A stretch of DNA of 57,769 nt from Rubidibacter lacunae KORDI 51-2 (GTDB lineage Bacteria > Cyanobacteriota > Cyanobacteriia > Cyanobacteriales > Rubidibacteraceae): positions 1-57,769 of the forward strand of contig NZ_ASSJ01000021.1 in assembly GCF_000473895.1 (NCBI RefSeq), given 5' to 3'. Both the position numbers and the translations under genes were made by a program. Each line of letters opens with the position of its first letter. Within the stretch, counting starts at the first letter, position 1. The notes under the pieces were generated by a model. That model did not search any database. It saw only the letters and a program-made list of their open reading frames with translations, and had not been told where the DNA came from. Of this stretch, positions 44,791-54,365 are shown in pieces.

Positions 44791-45744
44791 TTACAGCATT
44801 TCCAGTTCGCCGACGACTTCCAAGCGCTTGTGCGGTCCAAAGACGATGAAGCGATCGGCCAGCGACTCTGATGCTGCAGGCGTGATCCAGCCCAGCTGTC
44901 GCAGCAAATGAATTGCAGCAGCATACTTCGCACGCTTGGCTCCGTCTACCACTTTGATTGCAAGACCCATCCCTTCCCCAGCGCGTCCGATACATTGAAT
45001 ACCCTCTGAACCAGCTTTGCTGATGAGGTTGCCACCCGTCGCGCGCATCACTTCCGTGTCGAACGTACTATCGCCGCCGATGAGCTCGGGGTAGTGCGTC
45101 ATCGCTCGTGCAATCCGCTCGAGGTAGAGGTTGTCACCTGCGGCCAAGCGCGCATAGAGCGTCGCCAGCTGAGCGAGTTGCATGCAATAGGTCGGCGCAC
45201 CGCAATCGTCCCGAGCACTAATGAACTCCTCGCCTGGCATCTGCAACTGTTCGGCAATCTGGGACAAGATCAGTTGCTGGATCGGGTGTGTCGGACGCAA
45301 ATACGTTCCTAACGGCCAGCCGCGTTGCTGACAGACTGTCAGCATGCCGGCATGTTTTCCAGAACAATTATGTTTGAGTGCGTTTCGCGCCCCGGGCGGA
45401 ATCGGGCACTGTAACGCGCTGGGGTCGATATCCGCCCGCCAAAGAATGTTGAATGCTTGGCGGGCTTGCTCGATGCTGCCTTGATGCGAACTGCAAACGA
45501 TCGCCAAATCGCGATCGCCAAGACCGTAGCGTTCGAGCGCGCCGGTGATGGTGACGGGCATAGCTTGAAAAGGCTTGAGTGCCGAACGGGCGAAGGCAAA
45601 GGCTTCGGACTGTCCGGCGAGAGATAAGACGCGCCCGCGGTTGTCGCAGACCAGCGCGCAGACGCGATGGATGGATTCAACAATACCGTCGCGCAACAGG
45701 CGAACTTCTATTTCGGGCGTGTGGGTCCGTTTGCCTCGGCTCAT
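44791..45744 (-). CDS. L-asparaginase II-type (COG4448) asparaginase
   Basis: This 317-aa protein belongs to the asparaginase family with HKCSGKHAGM-type motif, here KHNCSGKHAGMLTVC. Other landmarks are VCSSHQGSIEQARQAF, ISARDDCGAPTYCMQLAQLA and GGNLISKAGSEGIQCIG. This family hydrolyses asparagine to aspartate and ammonia and is unrelated to E. coli AnsA/AnsB. It is cytosolic. It is the last gene of a same-strand group with yqeK, rsfS and the CGLD27 gene, an order common in cyanobacteria. The direct assay evidence is for distant relatives only. Confidence 0.9.
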   Translation of the reverse strand: MSRGKRTHTPEIEVRLLRDGIVESIHRVCALVCDNRGRVLSLAGQSEAFAFARSALKPFQAMPVTITGALERYGLGDRDLAIVCSSHQGSIEQARQAFNILWRADIDPSALQCPIPPGARNALKHNCSGKHAGMLTVCQQRGWPLGTYLRPTHPIQQLILSQIAEQLQMPGEEFISARDDCGAPTYCMQLAQLATLYARLAAGDNLYLERIARAMTHYPELIGGDSTFDTEVMRATGGNLISKAGSEGIQCIGRAGEGMGLAIKVVDGAKRAKYAAAIHLLRQLGWITPAASESLADRFIVFGPHKRLEVVGELEML

Positions 45745-45875
45745 GCGTTACGTGCTCGCTCGTATCGATCCTCTTGAGTGTAAATCTGCTCGGTTTTTAC
45801 CTGCGGTGCATCCTAAGGCTCCCCTTGCATTTGTCTCGGCTGACTAGTCCTCACGTTCGGTAAATTTGCGCTTGC

Positions 45876-46385
45876 TTAAGGTAGCGGCACTAGTACCCAC
45901 GCAGCTCCCGCGATTGCGGCGATGCTTAGTAAAACCGCCAGCGTCGCGCGCAGCCGCTTCAATAGCGGCCGCACCTGGTAGTCGGCCACGAGACGATCGC
46001 GGACTAGCACCTCAGGTGGTTTTTCCCAGGTTTGACCGTCGTACCAGCCCGATTCTTCGTAAGACACGGACTGACAGCTAAGGCGATTGTCTATGTAGGA
46101 CCAACCCGTATACAGGCGCAACAACAAGAGCAACACGAACGCAGCTGCTCCCCCACTCGCGCACAGGGTAAAGTGCAGCGGATTCGAGTTCGGCGCAAAG
46201 CTAGTTGCCGCGATCGGTCCGGCCGCTACCCAACCCCACGCCCATACCCATCCGAGCTTGCGCCAGTAAGCGCTGCCCTCAAGGGTTGCCCAGCAGAAAA
46301 GCCATGCACCTCGCATTTGCTCGTATTCCTGCAGCGGTTGTTGCTCGCAGGGAACAGGGCAGTTAGTAGTGGGTAACGGTTCCAT
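45876..46385 (-). CDS. CGLD27 family (Ycf36) protein
   Basis: The product (169 aa) has an N-terminal CPVPCEQQPLQEYEQMRGAW motif and two pairs of membrane helices (LGWVWAWGWVAAGPIAATSF, then ASGGAAAFVLLLLLRLYTGW). A loop with LSCQSVSYEESGWYDGQTWEKPPEVLVRDRLV-like residues separates them from a final helix near the C-terminus. The SYEESGWYDGQ motif is diagnostic of the CGLD27/Ycf36 family, present in cyanobacteria, algae and plants. The family is associated with chloroplast iron-limited function, but the biochemical role is not known. It follows rsfS by 13 bases. Confidence 0.9.
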   Translation of the reverse strand: MEPLPTTNCPVPCEQQPLQEYEQMRGAWLFCWATLEGSAYWRKLGWVWAWGWVAAGPIAATSFAPNSNPLHFTLCASGGAAAFVLLLLLRLYTGWSYIDNRLSCQSVSYEESGWYDGQTWEKPPEVLVRDRLVADYQVRPLLKRLRATLAVLLSIAAIAGAAWVLVPLP

Positions 46386-46398
46386 CAGAGTTCCCGTC

Positions 46399-46833
46399 CT
46401 AAGCTCCCGTCCGGACGCAATCGGGAAGAGCTGCAAATTCAATGCGATCGGCGTGTCCCCAAAAAGCCTCGATATTATAAAATTCTCGCTCTTCCTCGAG
46501 CATGACGTGGGCAATTGCGTCGCCATAGTCTAGAAGGATCCAGCTGCGATCGGATTGTCCTTCCACGCGCAACGGCTGTTGGTGTAGATCTTCAGCAACG
46601 CGCTCCTGAATGCTGTCGGCGATCGCTTTGACTTGCGCGCGCGAGTAACCGGTGGCAACTGTGAAGAAATCGGCAAGATAGGATACATCCCGCAGGTACA
46701 ACAAGATGATGTCGCCTGCCTTACGGTCGTCGGCCGCGCGCGCGATGGTTAGGGCCAAGCGCTCGGAATCAGTTTGCTCGTGAACGTTAGGAAACAAAGC
46801 AGTCGCGTTGTCGAATCGATCGGTTTCTCTCAT
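46399..46833 (-). CDS. rsfS: Ribosomal silencing factor RsfS
   Basis: RsfS (144 aa) binds ribosomal protein L14 and blocks joining of the subunits when nutrients are short. The family landmarks are there: DDRKAGDIILLYLRDVSYLAD, TGYSRAQVKAIADSIQERV, PLRVEGQSDRSWILLDYGD and AHVMLEEEREFYNIEAFWG. The C-terminal part includes the usual Trp. The ATG at 46833 is preferred; the frame opens at a TTG at 46851. It is a complete, cytosolic protein. The genes on both sides form the conserved cyanobacterial yqeK-rsfS-CGLD27 group. Confidence 0.95.
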   Translation of the reverse strand: MRETDRFDNATALFPNVHEQTDSERLALTIARAADDRKAGDIILLYLRDVSYLADFFTVATGYSRAQVKAIADSIQERVAEDLHQQPLRVEGQSDRSWILLDYGDAIAHVMLEEEREFYNIEAFWGHADRIEFAALPDCVRTGA

Positions 46834-47051
46834 CAAATACGCGCTCTCCAAAGGTATTTACAACAGTCTTTACGTCTCTACAACAATCTTTGCAAGATTG
46901 CGAGTCTCTAAAGTAGCGGCTCGACCAAACCCAATTGAACGGAATTGATACGCCCGAAGCGCCACTACTCGACCGACTAGTTGTTCGTGCGGCGGACTGG
47001 TCGGTTGCGTTGCTTGCGAACTCCGAGACCCGAGCAGGGTTTTCAATATGT

Positions 47052-47627
47052 CTACGCCCGCTCTCGCTTCAGAGCCCAATTGCGCGTTGCAACAGAACGG
47101 GGATGAATCGGGCGGGAGGTTTTAACTAGGTATTTTAGAGAATAGTCGCAGACATAACGTACGCCCCGGTAAAGATTCGCGAAGCAGGTACGACGCATAT
47201 TATCGAGCTCGGGGGTGTCGCCGCGATGGGGCTCGAGCTTGTCAGCCGCGAATACGATGCAGCAGATGGGCCCCATCTCCGGGCGGCCGAATGTGTGGTT
47301 GGCGATCGCATCAAGGACTTGCGGTTCGGTAATTCCAAACTCATCTCGGGCCACTAACGCACTGACATCGGCATGGAGTAAGTGCGGTCGTTCGGCGCAA
47401 ATTGCGTCGACCTCAAGCCCGGCTGCAGTTGCCCTTACCAGAAGATCGCGGGGGTCGAAAAACTTCGCGAGGTCGTGGGTTAAACCGGCAAGCCGGGCAG
47501 TTTCAACGGAGTAACCGTGATGGCGTGCTAGGTCCGCGCACATTGCTTCTACACCGAGAATGTGCTGGACGCGCTCGCGCGGCACGCTGTTCTCTAACCA
47601 GGTCAGAACGCGATCGCGAAGTTGCAA
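47052..47627 (-). CDS. yqeK: YqeK-type HD hydrolase
   Basis: This 191-aa HD-domain protein has the pattern RVQHILGVEAMCADLARHHG (first His), GLTHDLAKFFD (HD pair) and HADVSALVARDEFG with IANHTFGRPEMG (further metal-binding His). YqeK hydrolases split diadenosine tetraphosphate symmetrically to ADP. The start is a TTG at 47627, which gives the usual N-terminus MQLRDRVLTWLE; no ATG is nearby. It is 218 bp upstream of rsfS. The protein is soluble and complete. Confidence 0.9.
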   Translation of the reverse strand: MQLRDRVLTWLENSVPRERVQHILGVEAMCADLARHHGYSVETARLAGLTHDLAKFFDPRDLLVRATAAGLEVDAICAERPHLLHADVSALVARDEFGITEPQVLDAIANHTFGRPEMGPICCIVFAADKLEPHRGDTPELDNMRRTCFANLYRGVRYVCDYSLKYLVKTSRPIHPRSVATRNWALKRERA

Positions 47628-47894
47628 ATTGACCGATTTCCTTAAACATCTTCACTCTTCATCGTAGCGTTTGCTAGCCTGCAGCGCCGGCATGAGTTCG
47701 CAGGTAAAAGCGCTAGTGCAACTGCTTGCTATTGGATGTCGGGAAACGGACTGGTGTCTCTGGATCTACAAGTAGGGCAAACACCACTGGGGAACTCGAG
47801 TTGTCTAACAGGGTATCGATTCGGTTGAGAGCGTTTGGGAGGAATTCGCAAACCTAACGAATCACTGAACTAATATTTCTCAACGGTACTCGCG

Positions 47895-49625
47895 TCAAGC
47901 TGTTAGCAACGACGGCTGCAAGTGCCACAATTGATCGAGTTTCGCGGCCGGTAGCGTGATGTAGAGCACGTGTCCCGGTGCGAGCTGGGTGTAGAGAAGT
48001 TGCCAGCCGTGAACCGTGCCTTCAGGAGTTTTGAGATAGAGCGGAACGCCACCAACGTCGAGCGCAGCTGCTTGCACCTCGCGATCGCAAAATGGATGGT
48101 CTGGGGCGATCTCGGTGGCGATGGCGACCCACAACAAATCGTCGATCAAGCCGTTGCCGATCGCGCGTCCGCCCAGAGCTGCAGCTGCAAAGGAGGGTGC
48201 GGCGATATCGCTCGGGCAAAGCACCGTCTCGAAGGAGAATACTTCCTGGACCGAGCGCGCAAAGTCGGAGTCTTGGTGGCGGACGATCGCGTGCAATTGC
48301 GAGTGTATGGCTTTAGCCGTCAGTGAGATTTCGACGTTGACCATGTCGTTGCTGGTGACGGCGAGAAGCGCGGCGGCATGGCGAACGTTCGCTGCTTCCA
48401 GGGTTGAGGTGAGGCTAGCATCGGCGACGATGACGGGAACGCCCAGAGCCCGCGCGGCGTGGAGAAAGCGTCCGTCCAGATCGCGTTCGATTGCGACTAC
48501 TTCGCAGCCTTGCTCGTGAAGTTGGCGCACGATCTGGATGCCGATACCGCCCAAGCCGCAGACGATGTAATGGTGACGGGCAGGAACGCGGGCTGCATCC
48601 CAAAATTGCTTGAGGCGATTCCCGAGGATGAAGTCGTTGATCAGCGCATAGCAGACGCCGATGACACCGGCACCTACGAGCATCATCACTACCGTGAAGA
48701 CCTTGATGGCGGAGGTGGAGGTTTCGGCTACCTGCTCCCGACCGCCTGCACCCGTAATCATACCGACGGTGAAATACAGTGCGTCCACGAACGGAAGCCG
48801 ATCGGTTGCAACCACGTAGGTCACTGCCGATAGAAAGATCGTCAGCAGCAGCATCGCCATGACGCTGACAACCGGACCGGCATGGTGGTGGAATCGCCGC
48901 AAATGCGAGATCGCCTTCAGTAACTTGCGCCAGCGAGCCTGTCGGCTGTCCGGTACGACCGGTTGGGTGCCGACGAGCAGGCGATCGCCTTGCCGCAGTC
49001 GGCGTTTGCGAGTGATGCCTTCGATCGGACCTTGGGTGTCGCCGACTGGGAAGAAACCGATCAGCATCCGCGAGCGGTTGTCCCATAACTCGCTGAGCGG
49101 TCTCCCCAGCCAAGGATGGTCGGCATTGATTGTTTCCTCGCGGACGGGCCAGCAGCGCCCGAACAATTGGAGCTGGCCGATTGCGCGGTGACCGATCGCG
49201 GCGAAAGCAAAAATTGGGGCCGAGAGGGCGGCGACGCTGGTACTGACGTGACCGGGCAGCGTCTTATCAAGGCGATCGCCCAGAGCCTGATTGAACAGGC
49301 GATTGACGATACGGACGTCGGGGTTGAGCACCCGAGCCTGCGTGAGAACGCCCAGGTTGAGGGCATCGTCGCTGAGGGCCAGCAGTAGAGTCGTTGCGTC
49401 GCGAATGCCGGCGGCAGTCAGCGTGGCGGGGCAGCGGGGGTCACCGACGACGATCCGCGCGCCGTCTTCTTCTGGCATGGGGTGTTCGCTAATGCCCACA
49501 ACATCTGCTCCCTGTCGACGGAGCAAATGGAAGATTTTCGACCCCGTCCGGCCCATACCGCAGACAATGATGAGCGGTCGGGTGCGAGGTTGCAACTGAG
49601 AGTAGCCCAATGTGCTGGTAACCAT
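47895..49625 (-). CDS. Channel-like protein with two TrkA-N/RCK modules
   Basis: The protein (576 aa from the ATG at 49625) has an N-terminal Rossmann TrkA-N domain (LIIVCGMGRTGSKIFHLL), then an RCK-C-like part (KRRLRQGDRLLVG). A two-helix membrane unit follows (MAMLLLTIFLSAVTYVVAT and KVFTVVMMLVGAGVIGVCYA), then a second TrkA-N domain (IVCGLGGIGIQIVRQLHEQG) and another RCK-C. The pore loop between the helices reads TVGMITGAGG. The TVGYGD filter of potassium channels is therefore not there. The RCK pairs suggest NAD-gated transport; the ion is uncertain. The frame opens at a TTG at 49658, but the ATG gives the better start. Confidence 0.82.
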   Translation of the reverse strand: MVTSTLGYSQLQPRTRPLIIVCGMGRTGSKIFHLLRRQGADVVGISEHPMPEEDGARIVVGDPRCPATLTAAGIRDATTLLLALSDDALNLGVLTQARVLNPDVRIVNRLFNQALGDRLDKTLPGHVSTSVAALSAPIFAFAAIGHRAIGQLQLFGRCWPVREETINADHPWLGRPLSELWDNRSRMLIGFFPVGDTQGPIEGITRKRRLRQGDRLLVGTQPVVPDSRQARWRKLLKAISHLRRFHHHAGPVVSVMAMLLLTIFLSAVTYVVATDRLPFVDALYFTVGMITGAGGREQVAETSTSAIKVFTVVMMLVGAGVIGVCYALINDFILGNRLKQFWDAARVPARHHYIVCGLGGIGIQIVRQLHEQGCEVVAIERDLDGRFLHAARALGVPVIVADASLTSTLEAANVRHAAALLAVTSNDMVNVEISLTAKAIHSQLHAIVRHQDSDFARSVQEVFSFETVLCPSDIAAPSFAAAALGGRAIGNGLIDDLLWVAIATEIAPDHPFCDREVQAAALDVGGVPLYLKTPEGTVHGWQLLYTQLAPGHVLYITLPAAKLDQLWHLQPSLLTA

Positions 49626-50326
49626 CCTGTAGGGAGAACCGCTGGTGTCACCGCACAATTGCGGCCCGGCCGAAAATCATTTTGACGCATGCTCGGACGA
49701 GCGACTGTATTCCTTAAAACCTACGCTGTCAGAAGTCCACAACCTCTGACAATTCTTCACAAGCACGACGACAATCGCAACCCGACTCGATCCATAAAGG
49801 CACCGCTGCTGCTGAGACGATGGCACCTCAGTAAAGGGTTTCTGTGAAGTATGGATAAAGCGTCGAGCCAGCACCAACGGCAACATCGCCTTGTCTCAAT
49901 CAGTCTCGTTCGGATCTGAGGTAAAAAGACGAAAAGCGCGATCGCCCGACCGATCGCATTGCCTGCGAGATGCTTTAGGCGATCGGCAAACTAAGCTGTA
50001 GGCTACCCGAGCGAGTGATGCGTGTAGCCACTCGGTCCGTCAATATGCTCTCAAGAAAGTTACGGCTGCTGGGCTTACCGCATTGTGAACGTCATGATAG
50101 CTACTAAATATCTCCTCGCTGGTTCGGAATGTGCGCCAAAATTAAGTTTTGAGTGTTGTAGTCCAACGCCACAGGCACTGACGCTAAGCTGATACCGAAA
50201 TCCGCGCTGCGCAGACGATCGGCTCGTTTTGATTTCGGCTGCATCCATAATGATGCACCTCAAGGTTTCGTCGCTCCTGAAAGACCGTTAGCGATACTGT
50301 CGTGCGCGCACTGTTTTGCTTTTGTC
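49626..50326. other. Divergent intergenic region
   Basis: These 700 bases lie between the channel-like gene and glgX. They contain HIP1-type sites near 49940 and 50337 and no gene I recognise. Both promoters should be here but are not obvious. Confidence 0.4.
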
Positions 50327-52693
50327 ATGCTGACTAGCGATCGCTTCGTCACTGTCGCGCCGGCCGAGCCAACTGCTTGGGCAACAGCAACCGATCCGCT
50401 CGGCACGCACTTCCTGGCTAACGGCACCGTCTCCTTTGCCATCTATTCCCGGAATGCCACCCGAGTCTTGTTGGAGCTGTACGCGCACCCCACCGGCATC
50501 GATGCCGAGTTTTCCTGCTGGTTGCAGTGCAACCTTCGCGACGACATCTGGCGTGCACGGCTGAGCGGCATCCCCCCCGGCACGTACTATGCCTATCGTT
50601 GCTGGGGACGGAACTGGCCCTACGACCCCGCTTGGCAGCGGGGCAACAGTCGCGCCGGATTCCGCCGCGACTTCAATGCTAATGGCGATCGCTTCAATCC
50701 CAACAAAGTCCTTTTCGACCCATACACGCGCGAGCTCTCCCACGACCCAGAAACCCCCGAACTATTGGCAGCGGGTGAAGACGGTCGCATTTACCAGACA
50801 GGCGAGGGCTTATATCGCGGCATTCCCCGGCGAGAAATCGATACCGGTCGTTGGGCCGCCAAAGGCATTGTGCTGGCACCCGACACCACATCTTTCGGCA
50901 CGAAACCGCATCTGCCACCCGAGCGCGCGATCGTTTACGAAGCTCACGTGCGCGGTTTGACCAAACACCCGTCCGCATCGCGCCTCAGTCAAATCCTCGC
51001 CCTCAGCAACATTACAGGTAGCGAGGCGATCGCAGACGTGCCGCCAGACTGTCGCGGCACCTACGCCGGGGCGGCTTACATGGCTCCCTATCTCAAGCTG
51101 CTGGGCTTCACGGCGATCGAATTGCTGCCCGTCCACGAGATCCCAAACGACTGCAACCCCAGCGATCGCCCCGGCGGCAACTATTGGGGTTACATGACAC
51201 TAGCGTACTTCGCCCCCGACCGCCGCTACGCGCGCGATCGCAGTCCTGGCGGTCCGACGCGCGAGTTCAAACAGATGGTCAAAGCCTTCCACGACCAGGG
51301 CATTGAGGTTTACTTGGACGTGGTATACAACCACTCGGGCGAGGGCGGTCACCCGGACGGCGACCCCAACACCACTGGCTTCGTTACGTTGGGTGGCTTC
51401 GATGCATCAGCGTACTACCAGCTCACGAACGCGGGCACGCTGGTTGACGGGGCGACTGGCTGCGGTAACCAACTCAATTTTTCCAGTCGTGCCGCCTGTC
51501 ACTTGGTGCTCGATTCTCTGCGCTACTGGCTTGCCGAGATGGGCATCGACGGGTTTCGATTCGACCTCGCACCCGTACTCGGACGGGCACCAACGGATTG
51601 CAGGGGCGAAGATTGGGATTGCCAGCGTCGATTTTTCCCACTCCACGACCTTCTGCAAGATATACGCAAGCTCGGCGAAGAGTTTGACGCCGAGGTTATT
51701 GCCGAAGCTTGGGATCTCTGGGGATACGAGGTCGGGCACTTCCCACCCGGCTGGGGTGAATGGAACGGACGCTATCGCGACGCCGTCCGCCGGTTTCTGC
51801 GCGGAGACGGCATCGCTACCCAATTTGCCAACATGGTCAACGGCGATTACGATGCCTTCGCGGATCAAGGCGGCCCGCACCGCTCGCTCGACTTCATCGT
51901 CGCCCACGATGGCTTCACGCTCCTCGACCTCGTCAGCTACAACAGCAAACACAACGATGCACCTTGGCCGTTCGGTCCGGCCGACGGTGGCAGCGACACC
52001 AACCTATCCTGGGATTCCGGGGGAGATAAGAGTTTACGCCGCCAGCAGTTGCGGAATTTTTGGACGGTTCTGTTTCTATCGCGCGGCGTCCCGATGTGCG
52101 TCATGGGCGATGAATTCGGGCGCACTCAAAACGGCAACAATAATCCTTACAACATCGACAGCGTCGCGACCTGGAACAACTACGACGCAATCGCCACCCA
52201 CGCACCAACGGCGATTCCTACCGGCGATTGCGGCACGTACCACGACAACTTCGGTACGGCAGCTACGCCTCCCGCGTGCAACCCGCTCTTTCATTTCGCG
52301 CGCTATCTCACCCACTTCCGCCAGCTACACCCAGCACTGCAGCAAGCCATCTACGCCGATTTCGTGCTCGATGCCGGTGAAGACGTAACGTATTTGTTCC
52401 GGGCCGCGGACGGGCGATCGCCACTACAGGAGCACGCTCGCTGCGTGTGGTTGCGAATCGACGGCAGCGAAGTGGGCGATCGCGACTTCCTCGTGGCGAT
52501 TAACATGCATTTCGAGCCCGTAGTCTTCCACGTACCGATCGAAAGCGAGACGCAAATTTGGGTGCGCCGCATCGATACTGCGGCCTGGGCCGAACCCGAG
52601 TGCAACTATTGGCAGGGCGCAACTGCCGTAATTCGCGGCAGCTACGGCGTGCATCCCCACGCGATAGCCGTTCTCGAAGAAGTCGCACCCTGA
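50327..52693 (+). CDS. glgX: Glycogen debranching enzyme (isoamylase type)
   Basis: This 788-aa GH13 enzyme cuts alpha-1,6 branches from phosphorylase-trimmed glycogen. The N-terminal CBM48 domain (residues about 20-150) holds FAIYSRNATRVLLELY and YYAYRCWGRNWPYDP. The catalytic barrel has VYLDVVYNHSGEG, the nucleophile Asp in DGFRFDLAPVLGR, the acid/base Glu in EVIAEAWDLWGY, and the third Asp region VAHDGFTLLDLVSYNSKHND. The C-terminal beta domain ends with YGVHPHAIAVLEE. The length is typical of the longer cyanobacterial isoforms. The ATG at 50327 is used. It acts in the dark breakdown of storage glycogen. Confidence 0.95.
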   Translation: MLTSDRFVTVAPAEPTAWATATDPLGTHFLANGTVSFAIYSRNATRVLLELYAHPTGIDAEFSCWLQCNLRDDIWRARLSGIPPGTYYAYRCWGRNWPYDPAWQRGNSRAGFRRDFNANGDRFNPNKVLFDPYTRELSHDPETPELLAAGEDGRIYQTGEGLYRGIPRREIDTGRWAAKGIVLAPDTTSFGTKPHLPPERAIVYEAHVRGLTKHPSASRLSQILALSNITGSEAIADVPPDCRGTYAGAAYMAPYLKLLGFTAIELLPVHEIPNDCNPSDRPGGNYWGYMTLAYFAPDRRYARDRSPGGPTREFKQMVKAFHDQGIEVYLDVVYNHSGEGGHPDGDPNTTGFVTLGGFDASAYYQLTNAGTLVDGATGCGNQLNFSSRAACHLVLDSLRYWLAEMGIDGFRFDLAPVLGRAPTDCRGEDWDCQRRFFPLHDLLQDIRKLGEEFDAEVIAEAWDLWGYEVGHFPPGWGEWNGRYRDAVRRFLRGDGIATQFANMVNGDYDAFADQGGPHRSLDFIVAHDGFTLLDLVSYNSKHNDAPWPFGPADGGSDTNLSWDSGGDKSLRRQQLRNFWTVLFLSRGVPMCVMGDEFGRTQNGNNNPYNIDSVATWNNYDAIATHAPTAIPTGDCGTYHDNFGTAATPPACNPLFHFARYLTHFRQLHPALQQAIYADFVLDAGEDVTYLFRAADGRSPLQEHARCVWLRIDGSEVGDRDFLVAINMHFEPVVFHVPIESETQIWVRRIDTAAWAEPECNYWQGATAVIRGSYGVHPHAIAVLEEVAP

Positions 52694-52818
52694 GCGGTAA
52701 TGGTTGCGTTCCTGCATGAAGGGCTGACAAATAGCTGATGAATAATGAAGACTGCAGGGAACTGGTGAAGTTGCAGCTGTCGGGCTACACCAATTGCTTG
52801 CAACCTATCCAGGAGCCG

Positions 52819-54102
52819 CTATCGAGCGTAGTTCGCATCCAACACCTCAGTTAGGATGTCGGCGGCGCGATCTATATCTTCGGCGCTGACCGTCAGTGGC
52901 GGCACGAACCGTAAAACTTTAGGACCTGCCGGAGCGATTAGCAGTCCGCGTTCCATGGCTGCCTTCACGACCTCGATTGACGTCAGCTCCGCCTCTTCGG
53001 CAATTTCCATACCGTCGATCAAGCCCCAACCGCGCACGTCCACAAATACATCTGGACGTTGCTGCGCGATCGCCCTCAGGCGCGTCCGCAACTGCTCGCC
53101 CCGAGCGCGAGCATTCGTGAGCAAATCCTCGCGCTCGATCGTTTGACCCACTGCCAGCGCGACCGCGCAGGCAAAAGGGTTCCCCCCGAAGGTACTGGCA
53201 TGATTGCCCGGCTCGAATACATCGCAAGAGCGCTTGCAAGCCATCGCCCCGATGGGAATGCCACCCGCTAGTCCTTTCGCGCTTGTGAAAATATCCGGCT
53301 CAATGCCCAGGTTCTCATAGCCCCAGTATTTGCCGGTGCGTCCGACTCCTGTCTGCACCTCGTCGCAGATCAACAAAATGCCGGTTTCGTCGCAGATTTT
53401 CCGCAGGCGCAGGAAATAATCCAAATCGCCCGGGCGGACCCCGCCTTCCCCTTGCAGCGGCTCGATCAAAATCGCCCCGACGCGGCGATCGCCTTCGTCG
53501 ATATCCCCGATCGCGTCCTCTAAGGCCGTAATGTCGTTGTAGGGCACGTAGGCGAACCCCGGCACTAGCGGGTCGAAGTTTTCTTGATACTTCGGTTGGG
53601 CAGTTGCCGTGATTGTCGCCAGCGTCCGGCCGTGGAAGCTCTTTTGGGCCGTCAAGATCGTCGGATACTTGATGTCCAGTACGGTGTGGGCGTACTTGCG
53701 CGCGAGCTTGATTGCCGCTTCGTTGGCTTCCGCGCCGGAGCTACAAAAAAAGACGCGATCGGCACAGGAGCGATCGACTATCCACTGTGCCAAGTCGCCT
53801 TGCTGTGGAATGTAATAAAAGTTCGAGACGTGGTGCAGCTTCTGAATCTGCCGCGTTGCGGCTGCAACCATCGCCGGATGTGCGTGACCGAGCGTACAGG
53901 TGGCAATACCCGCTACGAAATCCAAATACTCGCGACCCTCGGTATCCCAGAGGCGACAGCCCTCGCCACGCTCGATTGCAATGGGAAACCTCCCGTAGGT
54001 GGTCATCACGTAGTTGTCGAAGTGGGCGAAGTCGTCCGGCCGGGCTGCAGCTGGAGTATCAGCAACTGCTGAGTTGTTGAGAATCGCTTCGGTAGGACTC
54101 AT
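52819..54102 (-). CDS. argD: Acetylornithine aminotransferase
   Basis: ArgD (427 aa) transfers the amino group between N-acetylornithine and 2-oxoglutarate in arginine synthesis. It has GRFPIAIERGEGCRLWDTEG near the start, the cofactor loop FFCSSGAEANEAAIKLAR, the LICDEVQTGVGRTG motif and the PLP lysine in FTSAKGLAGGIPIGAM. HASTFGGNPFACAVAL follows. An N-terminal extension of about 20 residues (SVADTPAAARPDDFAHFDN) is usual in cyanobacteria. The ATG at 54102 is clear. The gene is transcribed alone. A closely related ornithine or GABA transaminase is less likely given the overall pattern. Confidence 0.94.
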   Translation of the reverse strand: MSPTEAILNNSAVADTPAAARPDDFAHFDNYVMTTYGRFPIAIERGEGCRLWDTEGREYLDFVAGIATCTLGHAHPAMVAAATRQIQKLHHVSNFYYIPQQGDLAQWIVDRSCADRVFFCSSGAEANEAAIKLARKYAHTVLDIKYPTILTAQKSFHGRTLATITATAQPKYQENFDPLVPGFAYVPYNDITALEDAIGDIDEGDRRVGAILIEPLQGEGGVRPGDLDYFLRLRKICDETGILLICDEVQTGVGRTGKYWGYENLGIEPDIFTSAKGLAGGIPIGAMACKRSCDVFEPGNHASTFGGNPFACAVALAVGQTIEREDLLTNARARGEQLRTRLRAIAQQRPDVFVDVRGWGLIDGMEIAEEAELTSIEVVKAAMERGLLIAPAGPKVLRFVPPLTVSAEDIDRAADILTEVLDANYAR

Positions 54103-54274
54103 AAATGCAAAAACCTGTTCTTCTTAAACGGCTTATTCCTTAAAACTCCCATGAGCGGGCGCGTCATGAACCAGGTTTATCGCCTGTCACGCGATCGCTT
54201 CAGCCTTTCAATCAAAATAACAATTTCTCGTCGGAGTCTCGAGAACGAGTCCGTGCGCCGTCATGGTCCGCCAA

Positions 54275-54300
54275 CAAAAACGGCAGGCAAATGCCTGCCG
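54275..54300 (-). terminator. Rho-independent terminator of the desaturase gene
   Basis: On the minus strand CGGCAGGCA and TGCCTGCCG (54281-54300) form a 9-bp stem with almost no loop, so a few bases will open. It is followed by TTTTTGTTG. It lies 65 bases after the desaturase stop. Confidence 0.85.
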
Positions 54301-54365
54301 CAATCGTCGTGCGACCCTTCCCGGTACTTCCATCGACCGGAGCACAGGGCTGCAGGCAGTGGATG

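Noticed and set aside
51303-52388. A 361-codon frame overlapping glgX in another phase.
   Set aside because: It has no protein-like features, while glgX in the main frame has all catalytic motifs.
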